Assembly (NCBI GenBank): GCA_964036195.1
Contig: OZ038451.1
Location: 12,342,529-12,406,528 of the forward strand
Direction: 5' to 3'
DNA length: 64,000 nt
DNA from: Sphaerolaimus hirsutus
Taxonomy: Eukaryota; Nematoda; Chromadorea; Monhysterida; Sphaerolaimidae
In this document: one piece after another, positions 48,141-60,294 of the stretch
Numbering within the stretch: the stretch's first letter is position 1
Layout: each line of letters begins with the position of its first letter
Notes under the pieces: generated by a model
The model's database searches: none
What the model saw: only the letters and a program-made list of their open reading frames with translations
What the model was told of the DNA's origin: nothing
Made by a program: the position numbers and the translations under genes

Positions 48141-48339
48141 CCTTATGTGGCTTTTTGCACAGTTTAGCGGAAGCTATTCGCAAATTACAAATCTGGACTT
48201 GAAAAGGTAGTGCACTATGGCTTTACTGAAATCGTTATCAGTGATAGTGTCCGCCGTGCTATAACACCTGTTCTTTTTCTCGTGTCTTATATTTACATTT
48301 ATCATTGTATTGCAAGTATCATTTTTCTATCGTGACGAT

Positions 48340-49276
48340 TAGTGATGTAAAGGCACCGGGGCACCGGTGCCCCGGTGCTGGGCACCGAAGGGCACCAGCA
48401 CCGGTGCTGGTGCGGTGCCATTGCAATCTTCAGGGGTGCCATGCCGGTGCCGGTGCCATTTTTTTCAGAATAGCGCCGGTGCTGGTGCGGTGCGGTGCCA
48501 TTTTTTTGCAGGTGCCAAAGGTGCTAGCACCAGGGCCAAAGTAAAAGGCACCGGGAAACGCACCAGCCAAGGCTTCATGTGCTGTGCAATTTTGTCCATA
48601 GTATGTGCTTATTCATATTTCAAAAAACAGCGATATATTTACCCAACCGTTTTTGCCTATTTTGTAAACCTCCCATCAAATAAATATACCTACTGTGAAA
48701 TCCATTATACCCGATACGTGATCTGATGAGCGAATCTAAAATTTTGTTGAATTTTAAATCATTTTTATATTTTAAATTTATCTTACTTTTTTGTTTAAAA
48801 TTTGTTGTCAGTTTATGACAGAGATAGTTCCATTCTCTGTACAGCAACGACTCCGATCAGTAGACAATAGTGGCTATGGACATTGTAGTGAATTAAATAT
48901 TTGATCTTTCATTTGTAATCATTGTAATTGCTTCATAAAAGTGATTGCCACATCATTCTGATCATTTTAAGTGCTCAACCATCAAAATCGGTTGAAAATT
49001 CATGGAAATATGCACTACCAAAGGTGAGACCACTGAGAAACTGCCCGATATTTACTTCAGAAATTCCAGCCCGGTGCGGTGCCTTTCGGTGCTAGCACCG
49101 GCAACCCGCCGGTGCCCTTCGGTGCCGGTGCCATTTTTTTTAAAAGGCACCGGTGCCGGTGCGGTGCGGTGCCATTTTCTGGCCGGTGCCCCAGGGTGCC
49201 AGGTGCCCTTTTCATGCGTTGGCAAAGGTGCCGGTGCGGTGCGGTGCCATTTTTCCCGGTGCCTTTAACATCACTA
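48340..49276. mobile_element. hAT-like element with GGTGCC-repeat arms, exact 8-bp TSD
   Basis: Ends TAGTGATGTAAAGGCACCGG and CGGTGCCTTTAACATCACTA are nearly perfect inverses. Arms are long runs of GGTGCCGGTGC. The AT-rich core of about 470 bp is unique. Flanks GTGACGAT at 48332-48339 and 49277-49284 are identical. Confidence 0.92.
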
Positions 49277-49786
49277 GTGACGATAAATACATAAAGTAAT
49301 TGAGAGTTGAGACCTCTACTTCTAAAGGTCGATAAATCCAATAATTTTTTTGAGAAAATTGTATTTTAAGTTTCATTTTCACTTCTCAGCGAGCAAAACA
49401 TGTCAAATCTGCTTTATCGCTTCGCTGTATCTGCTCTGAACAAATATGGGAGCGGTGGGTTTTTCACAAAATGCATTTGGACAGGAACAAAAAGGCATCT
49501 AGGATGAAGACCAGTAAGGTGGGCTTGACTTCTTGTCTGCAACAAAAACTTTGTTAGCAGATCCAATAAAATGAGCAATTTATGGACTTATTGGCTGTCT
49601 ACAATGGACTTATCGACTTCTTGCTGAATATGTTTTTTTAATTGTTCCAAAAGCATCAAGATGTGACACTTTAGAAAGGGGTAAATGATATTAAAAAACG
49701 TTGATAATGGTGAAAAATGTGAAGGAAAACTCCGTTTCCATGCATATCTCAATTTTTTTTTCAATTTTGGTCTTATCGACTTTTAG

Positions 49787-50676
49787 AACTGGGTGCCTCA
49801 AACGCATTCTTGTTCACTTCCAGAATGACGTAGCCAGTGTCCTCAGCACAAACATGGAAATTCCACAGACGAGATTGCAAATGGTCAGTGAAATGTCATT
49901 CACGTGTCAAATGTGACACAGTAAGAATTTATAGTGCCATGGAAGAAATAACATAACAGTACACTTGAACGTAAATATTTTACTATTCTTCAATCAATTT
50001 GCTAGCATTTATCACCATTTGTTGAGCCATACTTTCCCATATTTCTGAACTTCCACCCTTGAAAGTGAATGCTTTTCGTTCATCGTTCAGCAAATACCGT
50101 ATTTACTCGAATAATTCCCCCGGGGAATTATTTTTTCCTCAGACATTTTCGAGGGGGGAACTATTCAAGGGGGGAATTATTTAAGTGGGGGAATTATTTT
50201 TTCCTCAAAATTTTTTGGTATATTTTCATCACACTACATACACATGTACATCCAATTTCCATTGGTAATGCATATTCCTTTGCATCTTTGCACACCAGAT
50301 GTGCTGCATTTGTATTGATGAATCAGTCCAGGCACAGCTTTTTTGCTTGGTTTCATTTCATCGATTGTTTTTTTATATATGTGCATTATCTATCCTCTCG
50401 TTTTTTTTTTTGGGGGGGGGGATTATTCAAGTGGGGGAATTTTTTTTTCCTCACTCGTCTAGCAGGGGGGAATTATTCGAGGGGGGAATTATTCAAGTGG
50501 GGGAATTATTCGAGTAAATACGGTATTTTGAAATTTAATCGTCAAGCTCCAAAAATCAGACGGTGAAATCAAGTTTTGTATTTAGCTGGCATTTATTGCT
50601 CCTGCAAAATCCAGCATGTGATGATTCAGACGTGAAGCTTGTGCCTTTTCCAGTTTACCTTCAATTATTTGAGCGG
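49787..50676 (+). CDS. Two exons of an unidentified gene
   Basis: Exon 49787-49883 (or to 49887) follows a T-rich CTTTTAG acceptor and ends at a GTCAGT or GTGAAA donor. Its peptide includes LKRILVHFQNDVASVL. Exon 50615-50676 follows AATCCAG and ends CGG/gtaagc; its peptide includes VKLVPFPVYLQLFER. Phase fits only if the first exon uses the donor after 49887. The helical, hydrophobic pattern resembles an alpha-solenoid or other helical protein, but I cannot name it. The start and end of the gene were not found. Confidence 0.4.
50094..50525. repeat. Family C-related MITE
   Basis: TACCGTATTTACTCGAATAA at the left; TTATTCGAGTAAATACGGTA at the right. Adjacent G-rich words (GGGGGAATTATTCAAG) are reiterated. 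Lies in the intron between the two unidentified exons. Confidence 0.8.
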
Positions 50677-51122
50677 GTAAGCATGAACATCGACACTAAT
50701 CACATGTTGTCTAGGTGTGTTTCTGGCTGGCTACAAGGTTTACATTTGCGTTGCCACGGCAACAAACCCACGCAATTATAACAGCGTAACACAAGCGTGT
50801 ACGCATTATTTACTTGCTCTAGTGGTGGATTTTTGGTAAAGGCTTGGCAACGTGAGTAACGTCCGTATTGTTCACATCTCTCTCTTAACTGCTTTTTCAA
50901 AGATTAGAAATATCCGTGGGGCTAGACATTTATTCTGCTACGGGTGTCTCAACAATGTACCACTACTAGGTGGCGCACGAAGCCATTTTTTCTGGCGTTT
51001 TTCCATCACCAGAGCACGTAAAATAAAAATGTGTACGCGTGCGTGTTCGTAAATGCATTACCTCCAGCCACCTGCATCATGGATCATTCATAAGCAACCA
51101 CCTACCAAAGTGCCATTCAACC

Positions 51123-52951
51123 ATGCTCAACAAAATCAGCACCGCACTGGGAGTGCGCAAAAAAGAAGTCCACATCCTAGTAGTAGGTCTGGACAACGCT
51201 GGGAAGTCCTCAATATTGAACCAGCTGCGACCGGCCGAGGCTCGCCTGACGCGCGTGTCGCCCACGGTGGGCATCGACCAGCTCAGGTTCGACGCCAAGC
51301 AGTTCACTTTCGTCGCCACTGATGTGTCTGGGCAGGGTGAGTGCTGTTAATTTGGAGCGTGGCTCTGTGTCTGTTTGAAAGGCCGGGATAGGAAAGGATG
51401 AAGATTCACGTTTTCGGGGTTGAGGCTTATTGACTACCGTATTTATTCGATTAGTCCCCCCACTTGAATAGTTGCGCCCTTTAAATGGTTCCCCGCTGTC
51501 AGACGGGTGAGGGGAAATAAGCCCTCAACAAGAATAACCACACCGTATTTGCTTGAATAATTCCCCCGGGAAAATATTTTTCGTCAGACTGTTATGAAGA
51601 GGGAACTATTCAATGGGAACAATATTTTAAGGTGAAGGGGGAATTATTTTTTCGGCAATTATTCGCGGGGAGGAATACGGTACTTCCAGGACGGCACTAT
51701 TCAAGCAATACTATACCCCAGACACTTTACACCCTGAACGCGTGGTCCCCGCTGGAAGCGCGCCAGCTATTTTTTACCCATGCTTATTTCATATAAAAAG
51801 TTGAAAAAAGTCATCTCTGTTATAATGCTATACGTTAACTTATTTACAACAATGACTTTTTCATCTTAAATACAAAAATCGCATGCTTCATCATCATTGG
51901 CACGCTTCCAACGTGAGACGTAAATGAGTGTGAGGGCAGAGTATCATGTCCGCCGAGTATACGGTAAATATTCGCAGGTCGTTACCGCAGCACCTGGTCG
52001 CAGTACTACAGCGAAGTGCAGGCGGTCATCTTTGTCGTCGACGCGACCGACAAACTCCGGCTGGCCGTGGCCGCCGACGAGCTCTCGCAGCTGCTCGGAT
52101 CAGTGGAGATGCAGTCCAACAAGTGCCCCCTGCTCATACTGGCGAACAAGATGGACGAACGGGGGGCTATTGGCGCGGTGCAGGTGAATTGTTGAGGGGT
52201 GCGCGTTGATCATGTTGTTAGAAATATCATATTTTTGTATACTCCGCGGAAATCACATTTAGTAAATATGGTATCTACCATAATCCATCTGAATAATGAA
52301 CCGAAAATTACAGTTTTTCCTCATTATATTTTGTTTTGCTATAGAATAATAAATTACAAAATTATCACAAGATATTATTCATAAAATTAGGTATGGTAGG
52401 ATTCTGCATATATTTTGCGATTTGCTGAGTATACTGTGTATTGAATTGATATAAAAAATTGTAGGGCTTGAATATTTTCGACCCGAGGTTTATCACAGCG
52501 TTTCGTCATCATATGCCATAACACTGTCACTTTTGATACTTTTTGTCTGATTTCCTGTCAGATTCACTGGATGTAACCTTTTTTGCCGGATTGGACTAAC
52601 ATGAATAGCTAATATAGGTATAATATATTTTTTGGTACCTAGGTATATAGGTATTTGCTTATACCAACTTCTTGTATTTAGGTAGTTTCTTTTAAGATAA
52701 ATTTCGCCATTCGTTGATCACAAATGCATCCTTATCAGCCCACCACACTTATCAGCCTTATCAGCCCTCATTCGTTTAATCGAAATACCCAACTTTCACC
52801 CAACCCCACTCAGGTGTCGCGCGAGCTAGGCGCGGAGCGGGTGCACGACCGGCAGTGGCACGCGGCGGCCACCAGCGCCAACACCGGCCTCGGTCTGCTC
52901 GACGCCGTCGACTGGCTCTCGCAGGCGGTCAAACGACACTTGGATAGTTGA
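51123..52951 (+). CDS. Arl6: ARL6 (BBS3) small GTPase
   Basis: Three exons, 51123-51336, 51978-52183 and 52814-52951, join in phase to 185 aa (human ARL6 is 186). ARL6 recruits the BBSome coat to membranes for ciliary membrane-protein traffic. G1 is GLDNAGKSS (22-30), the switch I Thr is Thr48 in SPTVGI, G3 is DVSGQGRYR (67-75; the Ser of DxSGQ separates ARL6 from ordinary ARFs), G4 is NKMD (128-131) and G5 ATSANTG. The start ATG gives an N-terminal amphipathic helix (LNKISTALGVRKKE) but no Gly2. An upstream in-frame ATG at 51039 would add 28 non-conserved residues. Intron 1 holds two family C-type MITEs. Confidence 0.95.
51434..51684. repeat. Family C-related MITEs in ARL6 intron 1
   Basis: A first TACCGTATTTATTCGATTAG end, then a second CACCGTATTTGCTTGAATAA at about 51542, and a right end GGAATACGGTA. 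Probably one copy inserted in another. Confidence 0.65.
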
Positions 52952-53114
52952 GATTGAGTGCTTGATTTGTGCATGCGGTGATATTCAAGTGTGTTGATGT
53001 GGTTTACGTGGTAAACGTGGTTCACGTGGTATATTTGTAATGATAGACAATGATCTGGACAAAGTGTTTAAATTTTTACGTGTCTTTTCTTAATTCTGGT
53101 CAATTTGGAAAATA

Positions 53115-54364
53115 CACTACCGTGCAGAATAGTTGAGACTTTTTGCGCTGTGTGATTTATGTTGCCAGAATTTCAAAATGGTCTATGTGCAAAACATTTG
53201 GATACTATACATGGGTACCCTGGGGGGTTGACTACACATGCCCGGGATGACCGCCCCTCGAGTTCAAATCTGCCTATATTCCTAGCATACAAACATATTA
53301 ACTCAGTTTGTTCATGTTTCAGAATAGTTGAGACTTTTCTTGTTTTGGTCAGTAGCCACCCAGTATCTCACTTTAAAGTCTATATCCAATTCCTATGTTC
53401 ATTTTTTTACAAAATTTTCACCATGGCAACTGCTTGCCTGCATTGCTGAGCTCTGTGTGCAGCAAGAAACATTCTAAGCATGGACAGCATATGGCAATGG
53501 ATATATGGAAATGTGGAATTTATTTATTTTTTCTGCAGTTTTGCATCCATTGCCAGTGACTCAGAAATGGGGGTAGGCATACTACTGAGTCGGTCTATTT
53601 GGTGTGTAAATTTGAGGTTTTGACCTTGCTCTATTAGGGAGAAAAGTTGGCCCAACTGTGAATGAGTAATGTGCAATTATTTTGGATGGAATGAAGATGG
53701 GAGTTTGTAAGTACTATAACTTTTGATTGGAAAGAGATTTTGAAAAAACTTTTAATTCTCTCTGTCTAAAGTATGTTATAGACTGTTCAATAACAAAATT
53801 TTCATGCTGCAAACCCCAGTAAAATAAGCATAAAATATTAAGACACCATTGAAAACTTTGAAGTGTCATAACTTTTGATTGGAAAGAGATATTAAACTCA
53901 TTTTTGTTTTAAATGAATCCTCATTGTCTAAAGTATATGATAGCATGTTCAAAAAATTATTTTTTCATGTTCAAAAACTGGGTCAAATTGACATACGGAA
54001 TTTAGACATCACTAAACCGACTACAAAAATAGAATCTGCAGGTTGTCCCGATCATTTTAAGTGTTGAATGATTCAAATCAGCCCAGAAATGGTTGAGTTA
54101 TTTAGCTTCAAAGACACTCATCCAGATTGCCAATTTTTTGTATATTTGATGACCATCTTTTTATAGACCCCCCTTATCTCAGGCCTGGGGGATTATTTGA
54201 GCAAACAAAAACATTTGTAGTAGCCCCAGCATCAAACCCCAACATACTCAAACGGCATCAAAATTGGGCAAGGGACACGTAATTGGGAAGCAAAAAAGTG
54301 TGGTAAACCCCCTGCCTACTGTTTCTCTATGTGTGAAAAGTCTCAACTATTCTGCACGGTAGTG
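53115..54364. mobile_element. Tc1/mariner-like non-autonomous element, TA flanks
   Basis: Ends CACTACCGTGCAGAATAGTT and AACTATTCTGCACGGTAGTG are exact inverses, and each is flanked by TA, the Tc1/mariner target. The TIR extends through TTGAGACTTTT. Inside, ATAACTTTTGATTGGAAAGA occurs twice as a tandem duplication. No transposase frame survives. It begins about 160 bp after the ARL6 stop. Confidence 0.88.
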
Positions 54365-54369
54365 TATAT

Positions 54370-56525
54370 CTGAATGTTTTACCGGCTTCCAAGCAATTAT
54401 ATTACCGCAGATACATTTTTTTTGTGGTTTGGAATTTGAAATTTCGTGGCCTGATCATAAAGCTAATTTACTTTTGGCACCATTCAAACTTCTGCGGTGA
54501 GAATAAAATCTGTATGTGACACTCGATCCACTGTTATTCATGGGTGTTCGATTATAACCATAAATTACTTTAAAAAGTAGAATGAAAATAACATGGCAAT
54601 CGGAATTCATACGCTCTGGCGACAAAACCTGCCGTTGTAACATTGTTCATATACATACAATTACAAAGCTCTATTTCTGAAGCATAATCCACCAATGTTC
54701 GGCTATATGGTATTCTTTCTACCAATTACGGTTGTTTTTTTATCGGCCGGAACGAGAACATTAAAAACATTGACCAATCAGCAATGAGGTACGGTGTTTT
54801 GACCCCGAAAGTTGCGACGATTAATGGTGATAAAAGAAATATGTAGCTGATGTTTTGTAAGACGGAAATGGTTTATGAGAATAATATTGACGTGATAACG
54901 TCTGAGATAACTGAATTCATCCGGTCAGAGATTAATTTTTATGAAATGGCAAAAAACTAATGGACATCACTAGTTTCTAGCAACGTACAATCCTCATTTT
55001 TTGAACAAAAATAAATAAATAAAAAGGCAATATTGACAAGTTTCCGGCTATTTGTCGCTGGTCGCCCAGATATTCTGCCATAATACCGTATGGAACCGAT
55101 GCGCAGCGGAACGACATTTACGTCAACTGTGCGACCGAATTCCAGTTCTCTGACTAGTTCACGGATCGGATCAGCAGGAATCTCGGTAATTTTCCCTAAA
55201 ATTAGATTTTTTGAACCAACCACTCTGATATGGAATAGTGAAGAGCCCGAGATTCGCCGGTTGCTTGTAGATATTTAAAGCAGAGATTTGTTTCCGGTGT
55301 CTTTACGAGCATGTATTTTTTGTGCAGTTGGTGTTCATTGTGGGATTGATACGGCAGAGATTCGAATTATTTTTTCCCAAAACCGCCGGCTGCCAAAACT
55401 TTTTTTTCCGATTTGGGCATCGCCCAAAAAATTTCAAATTTATCTTTCGCAATCATTTGGCGTGACAAACTGGGGTGTGAACTCGTGTTTACCAGTGTCA
55501 TGTAGCAAATCCCAGATTTTTTTTCATTGAAAGAAATTAAAAGGGGGCATTCAGTGGGGCAATGCACATTGTGTAATGCCGTCGGTGGGGCAATGTACAT
55601 TGTCAAATGCCATGCGCGGGGCAACGTATATTGTCATAATGCCGTTGGCGGGGTAATCTCGCTGAATTCAGCGACGGGGTGAAAAAATACATCGATATAT
55701 CGCCACTTAACACTGTCAATGTTAAGTGTTCGGATGGCTCGGTGGCATGAGATGTGCCCTGTGTTCGAAAACCGAGCACAATTTTTTGCAGTGCGAGTGT
55801 CAGCCGCAGGTTTTCTTGACCGTAGAAAACTTCTTCAGTCTCCGGTCAGGAACAACTGGGGCCGTCATGTCGCCTGCCAAAACGACCCGAACCTCTGCCG
55901 TATACCTCCCGTTCATTGTTCTGGTTGCATATGTTTTTGAGATATTCGACAAACGGGAGGTTTGTCACGCCCATATTTCATCCTCGAAAACGCCCGTTTT
56001 CCTTTACAGTCTTTTCCTGGATGGTTTCTGACTGGATTTACCTGTGACCATTATTTTCGATGAATCCTGTCTACCGCCTGCTGTCTGCAGTGGAGGCGCC
56101 GTGCTTTGGCGCAGTGCCAAGTGCGGTGGTCGTTTTCGACTGCGCTTTGTGAATTCACTGACGTCCTTCATTTCGACTTCGGTTAGTCTTTCCGGGCGTA
56201 AACTTGGTATACGTTGGCTTTTTCCATTTGGCATCTTTCAAACGTTGCTCCAACCCGGTTGTCGTAGGCTCTCGCCCGTTAACCGCGAGCCCTACGATGT
56301 CCGCTGCCGCCTCTCATTGCCTGCATTGGTCACTCATTGGTGACTGTTGCCCGTTTCGCGATAATGTGGTGTAACTCCGCCGCGTTTAGCTTGAACCCTA
56401 CTGAACCCCCTGCTGAAATTGGAGAAATTGCCAGCATTTTCAAATTTTAGTCGATTGTTTACCGGCATTTTCAAAATGTACACTCGTTCATCTCCCCATG
56501 CAGGTGTTCCGTCATGCTGTATGTC
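54370..56525. other. No convincing gene; possible retroelement remnant
   Basis: Several open frames exist on both strands (54957-55223 minus, 55726-56031 plus, 56044-56343 plus) but none connects into a gene. The 55726-56031 frame carries one CX2CX4HX4C zinc-knuckle spacing (CALCSKTEHNFLQC), as in retroelement Gag proteins. No protease or polymerase motif accompanies it. Confidence 0.35.
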
Positions 56526-56527
56526 AA

Positions 56528-56937
56528 TACCGTAAATCCTCGAATAAGTCCCCCCCTCGAATAACTCCCCCCTGTAAGCTGACTGGGGAAAAATAACCCC
56601 CCCTCGAATAACTCCCCCCTTTTTGATGGTGTGAAAGACGTCCATGTATAAAAACGTATGTATTTATGTATACTTTCATTAAAAGTATGCATTATTTTAC
56701 AATAGATGCACACTAGGATTGACTTTATTGGATGAATTACAGGATTTCTATATTGGCTTACACATTTATGTGACAAATTTGATCCAATTCCGACGATATA
56801 TTGATCATGCATTTTACTCAAAATTCCGACGAAATGTTAACTCCCCCCCTCGAATAACTCCCCCCTCGAATAAGTCCCCCTCAAAAATTCTGACGAAAAA
56901 ATAACTCCCCTGGGGACTTATTCGAGGATTTACGGTA
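56528..56937. repeat. Family C-related MITE
   Basis: TACCGTAAATCCTCGAATAA at the left; TTATTCGAGGATTTACGGTA at the right. Adjacent CCCCCTCGAATAACT words are reiterated. Confidence 0.8.
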
Positions 56938-57344
56938 GTTCACTTGTATTGCAGCGCGTCGACGCGTAGCGGCGCAGTGCTGCGTCTTGGCACTGTGCCA
57001 GGTTTCGTTGCTGAACTCCTTGCAGCTGCGCCGCGTTGTTGTGCAGTCGGTCCGTTGTGGCGCGGAAAATCTGCGGCTTTTTTGATGCCCCATGAATTTG
57101 TTCAAGTGGGTTTGCTTTTGTGGTTGTTGATTTGTACGCGCGGGCCGACTGCGATCTTCTATGTAGGTATTTACCTAATCTGATGGAACACGTAATTGTG
57201 ACTTGCTGTGCTCCGGTCCGTAGTCATGTATACTTAGATCCGCGGTCTGGGTCATTTATTTGGATAGTAAATAGCTCATCGGTGCAATAGTTGGGTCGAA
57301 AAAACTTTCGTCGGTTTTGGTGGTTTCAATATGTGGGCCCTTTT

Positions 57345-57480
57345 CAGGGCCGTATCCAGGATCCAGGGGGGGCGGGGGGCTGCACCCCCCCCCTTCCCAG
57401 GGTGAGACCTGGAAGTGACCGGAAAATGCGACCTTTTCAACGTCAGTGTAAAAAAATTTTGCGCGCAAGCCCGCATTTTT
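57345..57480. repeat. Family E fragment
   Basis: CAGGGCCGTATCCAGGATCC followed by G- and C-runs and part of the family E interior. No second end. Confidence 0.5.
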
Positions 57481-57687
57481 CACTAGACATGAGGTATTTT
57501 CATCAGGTTTGCTCCCTGTGGCCGCAAATCGTTTAGAAATATACTCAACTCAAGGGCATCAAAATCGGCCAATGTACAACAGAATGGGACGCTGGAATGT
57601 GCATTTCTATGATATCACAAAATACATACACTAATTAGTTTACACCCTAATACATGGGACTTCAACACGGTGCAACGAAATGACGAT

Positions 57688-57930
57688 ATTGGCCCTACAC
57701 ACACTAGTTTTCACCGTGACTGATGTGAAAACTGAAATGGCGACATGGCGACATCCAGCTTACTCTTATTGTATGCTATAGGTGTTTTAGTTTTCAAATT
57801 TTCAAAGCTCAACTTTCATAAATTTAAATTCTTATTTAAATTAAATCATTCAACCATGTTCCTTAATTTGCATTTGAAAAAATTTCAGTTTTCACACGAA
57901 GTCACAGTGAAAACTAGTGTGTGTAGGCAC
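57688..57930. repeat. MITE with CTAGTTTTCAC ends (family B relative)
   Basis: CCTACACACACTAGTTTTCA at the left mirrors GTGAAAACTAGTGTGTGTAG at the right. The CACACTAG core is shared with family B; the remaining arm sequence differs. Confidence 0.8.
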
Positions 57931-57974
57931 AATATCACCATGCATTGTAAAACAGTTCGAACACTCAGTTCGAA

Positions 57975-58125
57975 AAATAGCTGAGCTATTTGGGGGGGGG
58001 GGTTTAGGGGGTAGTAGCCCAAAAGTTTGCCTCCGGGATAGATAGATAGCTGGGCGGTTTGGGGGGGGGGTAACCCCACCCCAACCCCCCCCCCCCCACA
58101 CCCCCCTCCCCATTCGAGACCCCTG
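57975..58125. repeat. Family D fragment
   Basis: GATAGATAGCTGGGCGGTTT beside long G- and C-runs; right end CGAGACCCCTG. Confidence 0.65.
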
Positions 58126-58676
58126 ATAATACCCCTTGAATAATTGGCCCCCTTCCCTTGTGTAATTCCGCCTTTGCATAGTTTCTCCCTCGGAAGGTAA
58201 GACGAGCGATATATATTTTTTTTTTGGGGGGGGGGGGTGGCCAGCTAATGCCTTACCATACTAATGCGTGACTGTGCTAAATAATTATGTAGTTCGGCTT
58301 TGCACACAAAAACAACAAGTTTATTTAATTTGCAGGCCATCTGGCGTGGTGTTGTGTCTTGACATCGGCCAGGACGTTCTGTTCTCGGTTCCCGGAATTC
58401 CTGGGTCGAGCGACACTTCATTTATCTGCCATCCGTGACACTGGTCCGATTTGTTGCCCTGCCGCGATTGGTTGGTTGTGGTGATGTTGTCTATTGTGGT
58501 ATTTGATTGATACCGTATACTTCCAATGTAAGGATACCGTATTTCATCTAAATACCCCCGTCTGGAATATGGTACATCATGTATGCGATGTACCTAATGT
58601 TTAAATTGCTACGAATATGCATCACGGCTACACATGACTATCTAGTATGTCTAGTCATCGTTGATATGTCTAAATA

Positions 58677-59233
58677 CAGGGGTGGGCATCTTCAGTTACC
58701 GCTGGGAAAATGCGATAGTATAAGCTACGGTTGAGCTATCAGAATGAAATTTTAACACAATGGAGTAGACTCCGTAGGACACCTATTCTGAAGTTTGCAA
58801 CCCAAACGGCCACATTTTGGGTGAGTTGTGGAACAGACGGTTTTTAGTGTAATTTTGTGACTTGGCGTCACCCATAGGATAAATCGAGGGTGGCATTTGA
58901 GGGGGGGGGGGGCATCGGTCGTTGGTGTCGTCCCATTCTGTCGTACATCGGCCGATTTTGATGCCCTTTGAGTATGTTGTGGTCGCGCCTACTACCAAAT
59001 TCTTTTTTTACTCGAATAGTCCCCCAGTCCCGAGATAAGGGGGGTGAAGTCACAAAATTACACTAAAAACTGTGTGTTCCACAACTCCTCCAAACTGTGG
59101 CCGTTTGGGTTGCAAACTTCAGCATAGGTGTCCTATGGAGTCTACTCTATTGTGTTAAAATTTCATTGTGATAGCTCAACTGTAGCTCAAGCTATCGCGT
59201 TTTTCCAGCGGTAACTGAAGATGCCCACCCCTG
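58677..59233. mobile_element. hAT-like MITE with CAGGGGTGGGCATC ends
   Basis: CAGGGGTGGGCATCTTCAGT at the left and ACTGAAGATGCCCACCCCTG at the right are exact inverses. Long imperfect arms continue inward (GTTACCGCTGG, ATGCGATAG). The end sequence is typical of hAT elements. Flanks are not clearly duplicated. Confidence 0.82.
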
Positions 59234-59328
59234 TATATCCTGCTTTATCACGTTTCTCACCAGTTTTGGGTACGTAAAAGCCCATCTTTTTTACGGTCCG
59301 TCTCGAAAATTTGCGGGGAAATAATAAC

Positions 59329-59428
59329 TAGGGCTCAAACGGGATTGACTTTTCGGGGTTCGTTTTTGGAGATTTCGGGATCGGGATTGAGGTTTCGGGA
59401 TCGGGATCGGGATCCCGTTTGAACCCTA
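59329..59428. mobile_element. 100-bp hAT-like element, exact 8-bp TSD
   Basis: Ends TAGGGCTCAAACGGGATTG and GATCCCGTTTGAACCCTA. Interior is TTTCGGGATCGGGAT words. Flanks ATAATAAC at 59321-59328 and 59429-59436 are identical. Inserted into a family C copy that spans about 58540-59615. Confidence 0.9.
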
Positions 59429-59788
59429 ATAATAACCCGATATATCCTCTTTTCTCATTTTTTCACCGGTTTTGGTATGAAAAAGCGTATTCTTTAACAT
59501 GAATATCACGAGAATTTATTGTGAAATAATAACCCCCTCGAATACGCCTCCCCCTCGAAATGCCCCACTCTGAAAAAAATAAACACCCCAGGGGGTATAT
59601 TGAGGAAATACGGTACTTTATATTGATTTCGTCAGCTTTTTTCAGCGTTTTGATATACCTTATATTAGGGGGACCTTATATTGGAGGTAATACGGTATCT
59701 TGTACGCATTGTTCACGCTATATTAGAGGGTACCTTATATTGAAGGTAATCCGGTACCTTGTACGCATTGTTCACGCTGGAAGTGTGC

Positions 59789-60286
59789 CAGGGGTCTCGA
59801 ATGGGGGGGGGGGTTACCCCCCCCCAAACCGCCCAGCTATCTATCTATCCCGGAGGCCGCTCAGCTATCTATCTATCCCGGAGGAAAAATTTTGGGCTAC
59901 TACCCCCTAACCCCCCCCAAATCGCCCAGCTATCTACCTATCTGGAGCGATATTTCAGAAACTATACCCCAATTTTCGCTCAAAATCGCTATTTTTCATA
60001 CCTATATATAGATTTTCACCTCCAAAATCACTGGTTCATGTTTCTAACTGCCTATTTTCAGCTATTTCAAGTACCTTATGCTCTTGTATACCCATTTTGA
60101 GCTATTGTACACCTACTTTTAGCGATTTTTCTCCCTTTTCTTCTTTCTATGCCCTGAAAAAGCCTATATATCGAACGACCACAACCCCCCAACCCCCCCA
60201 GAAAATTTTTCAGCTATCTATCCCTCCGGAGGAGCGATTTACTATCTATCCAACCACTCGGAGGGTCAAAATTCAAGATACCCCTG
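59789..60286. mobile_element. Family D hAT-like element, exact 8-bp TSD
   Basis: Starts CAGGGGTCTCGAATGGG and ends AAGATACCCCTG. Flanks AAGTGTGC at 59781-59788 and 60287-60294 are identical. Complete interior with CTATCTATCTATCCCGGAGG. Confidence 0.9.
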
Positions 60287-60294
60287 AAGTGTGC

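Noticed and set aside
48340-49276. ORFs within the GGTGCC arms (for example 48367-48726)
   Set aside because: Translations of a tandem repeat running into AT-rich core; no gene signal.
53250-53275. GTTCAAATC, a tRNA B-box-like word
   Set aside because: No matching A box or cloverleaf around it; it lies in a Tc1-like element.
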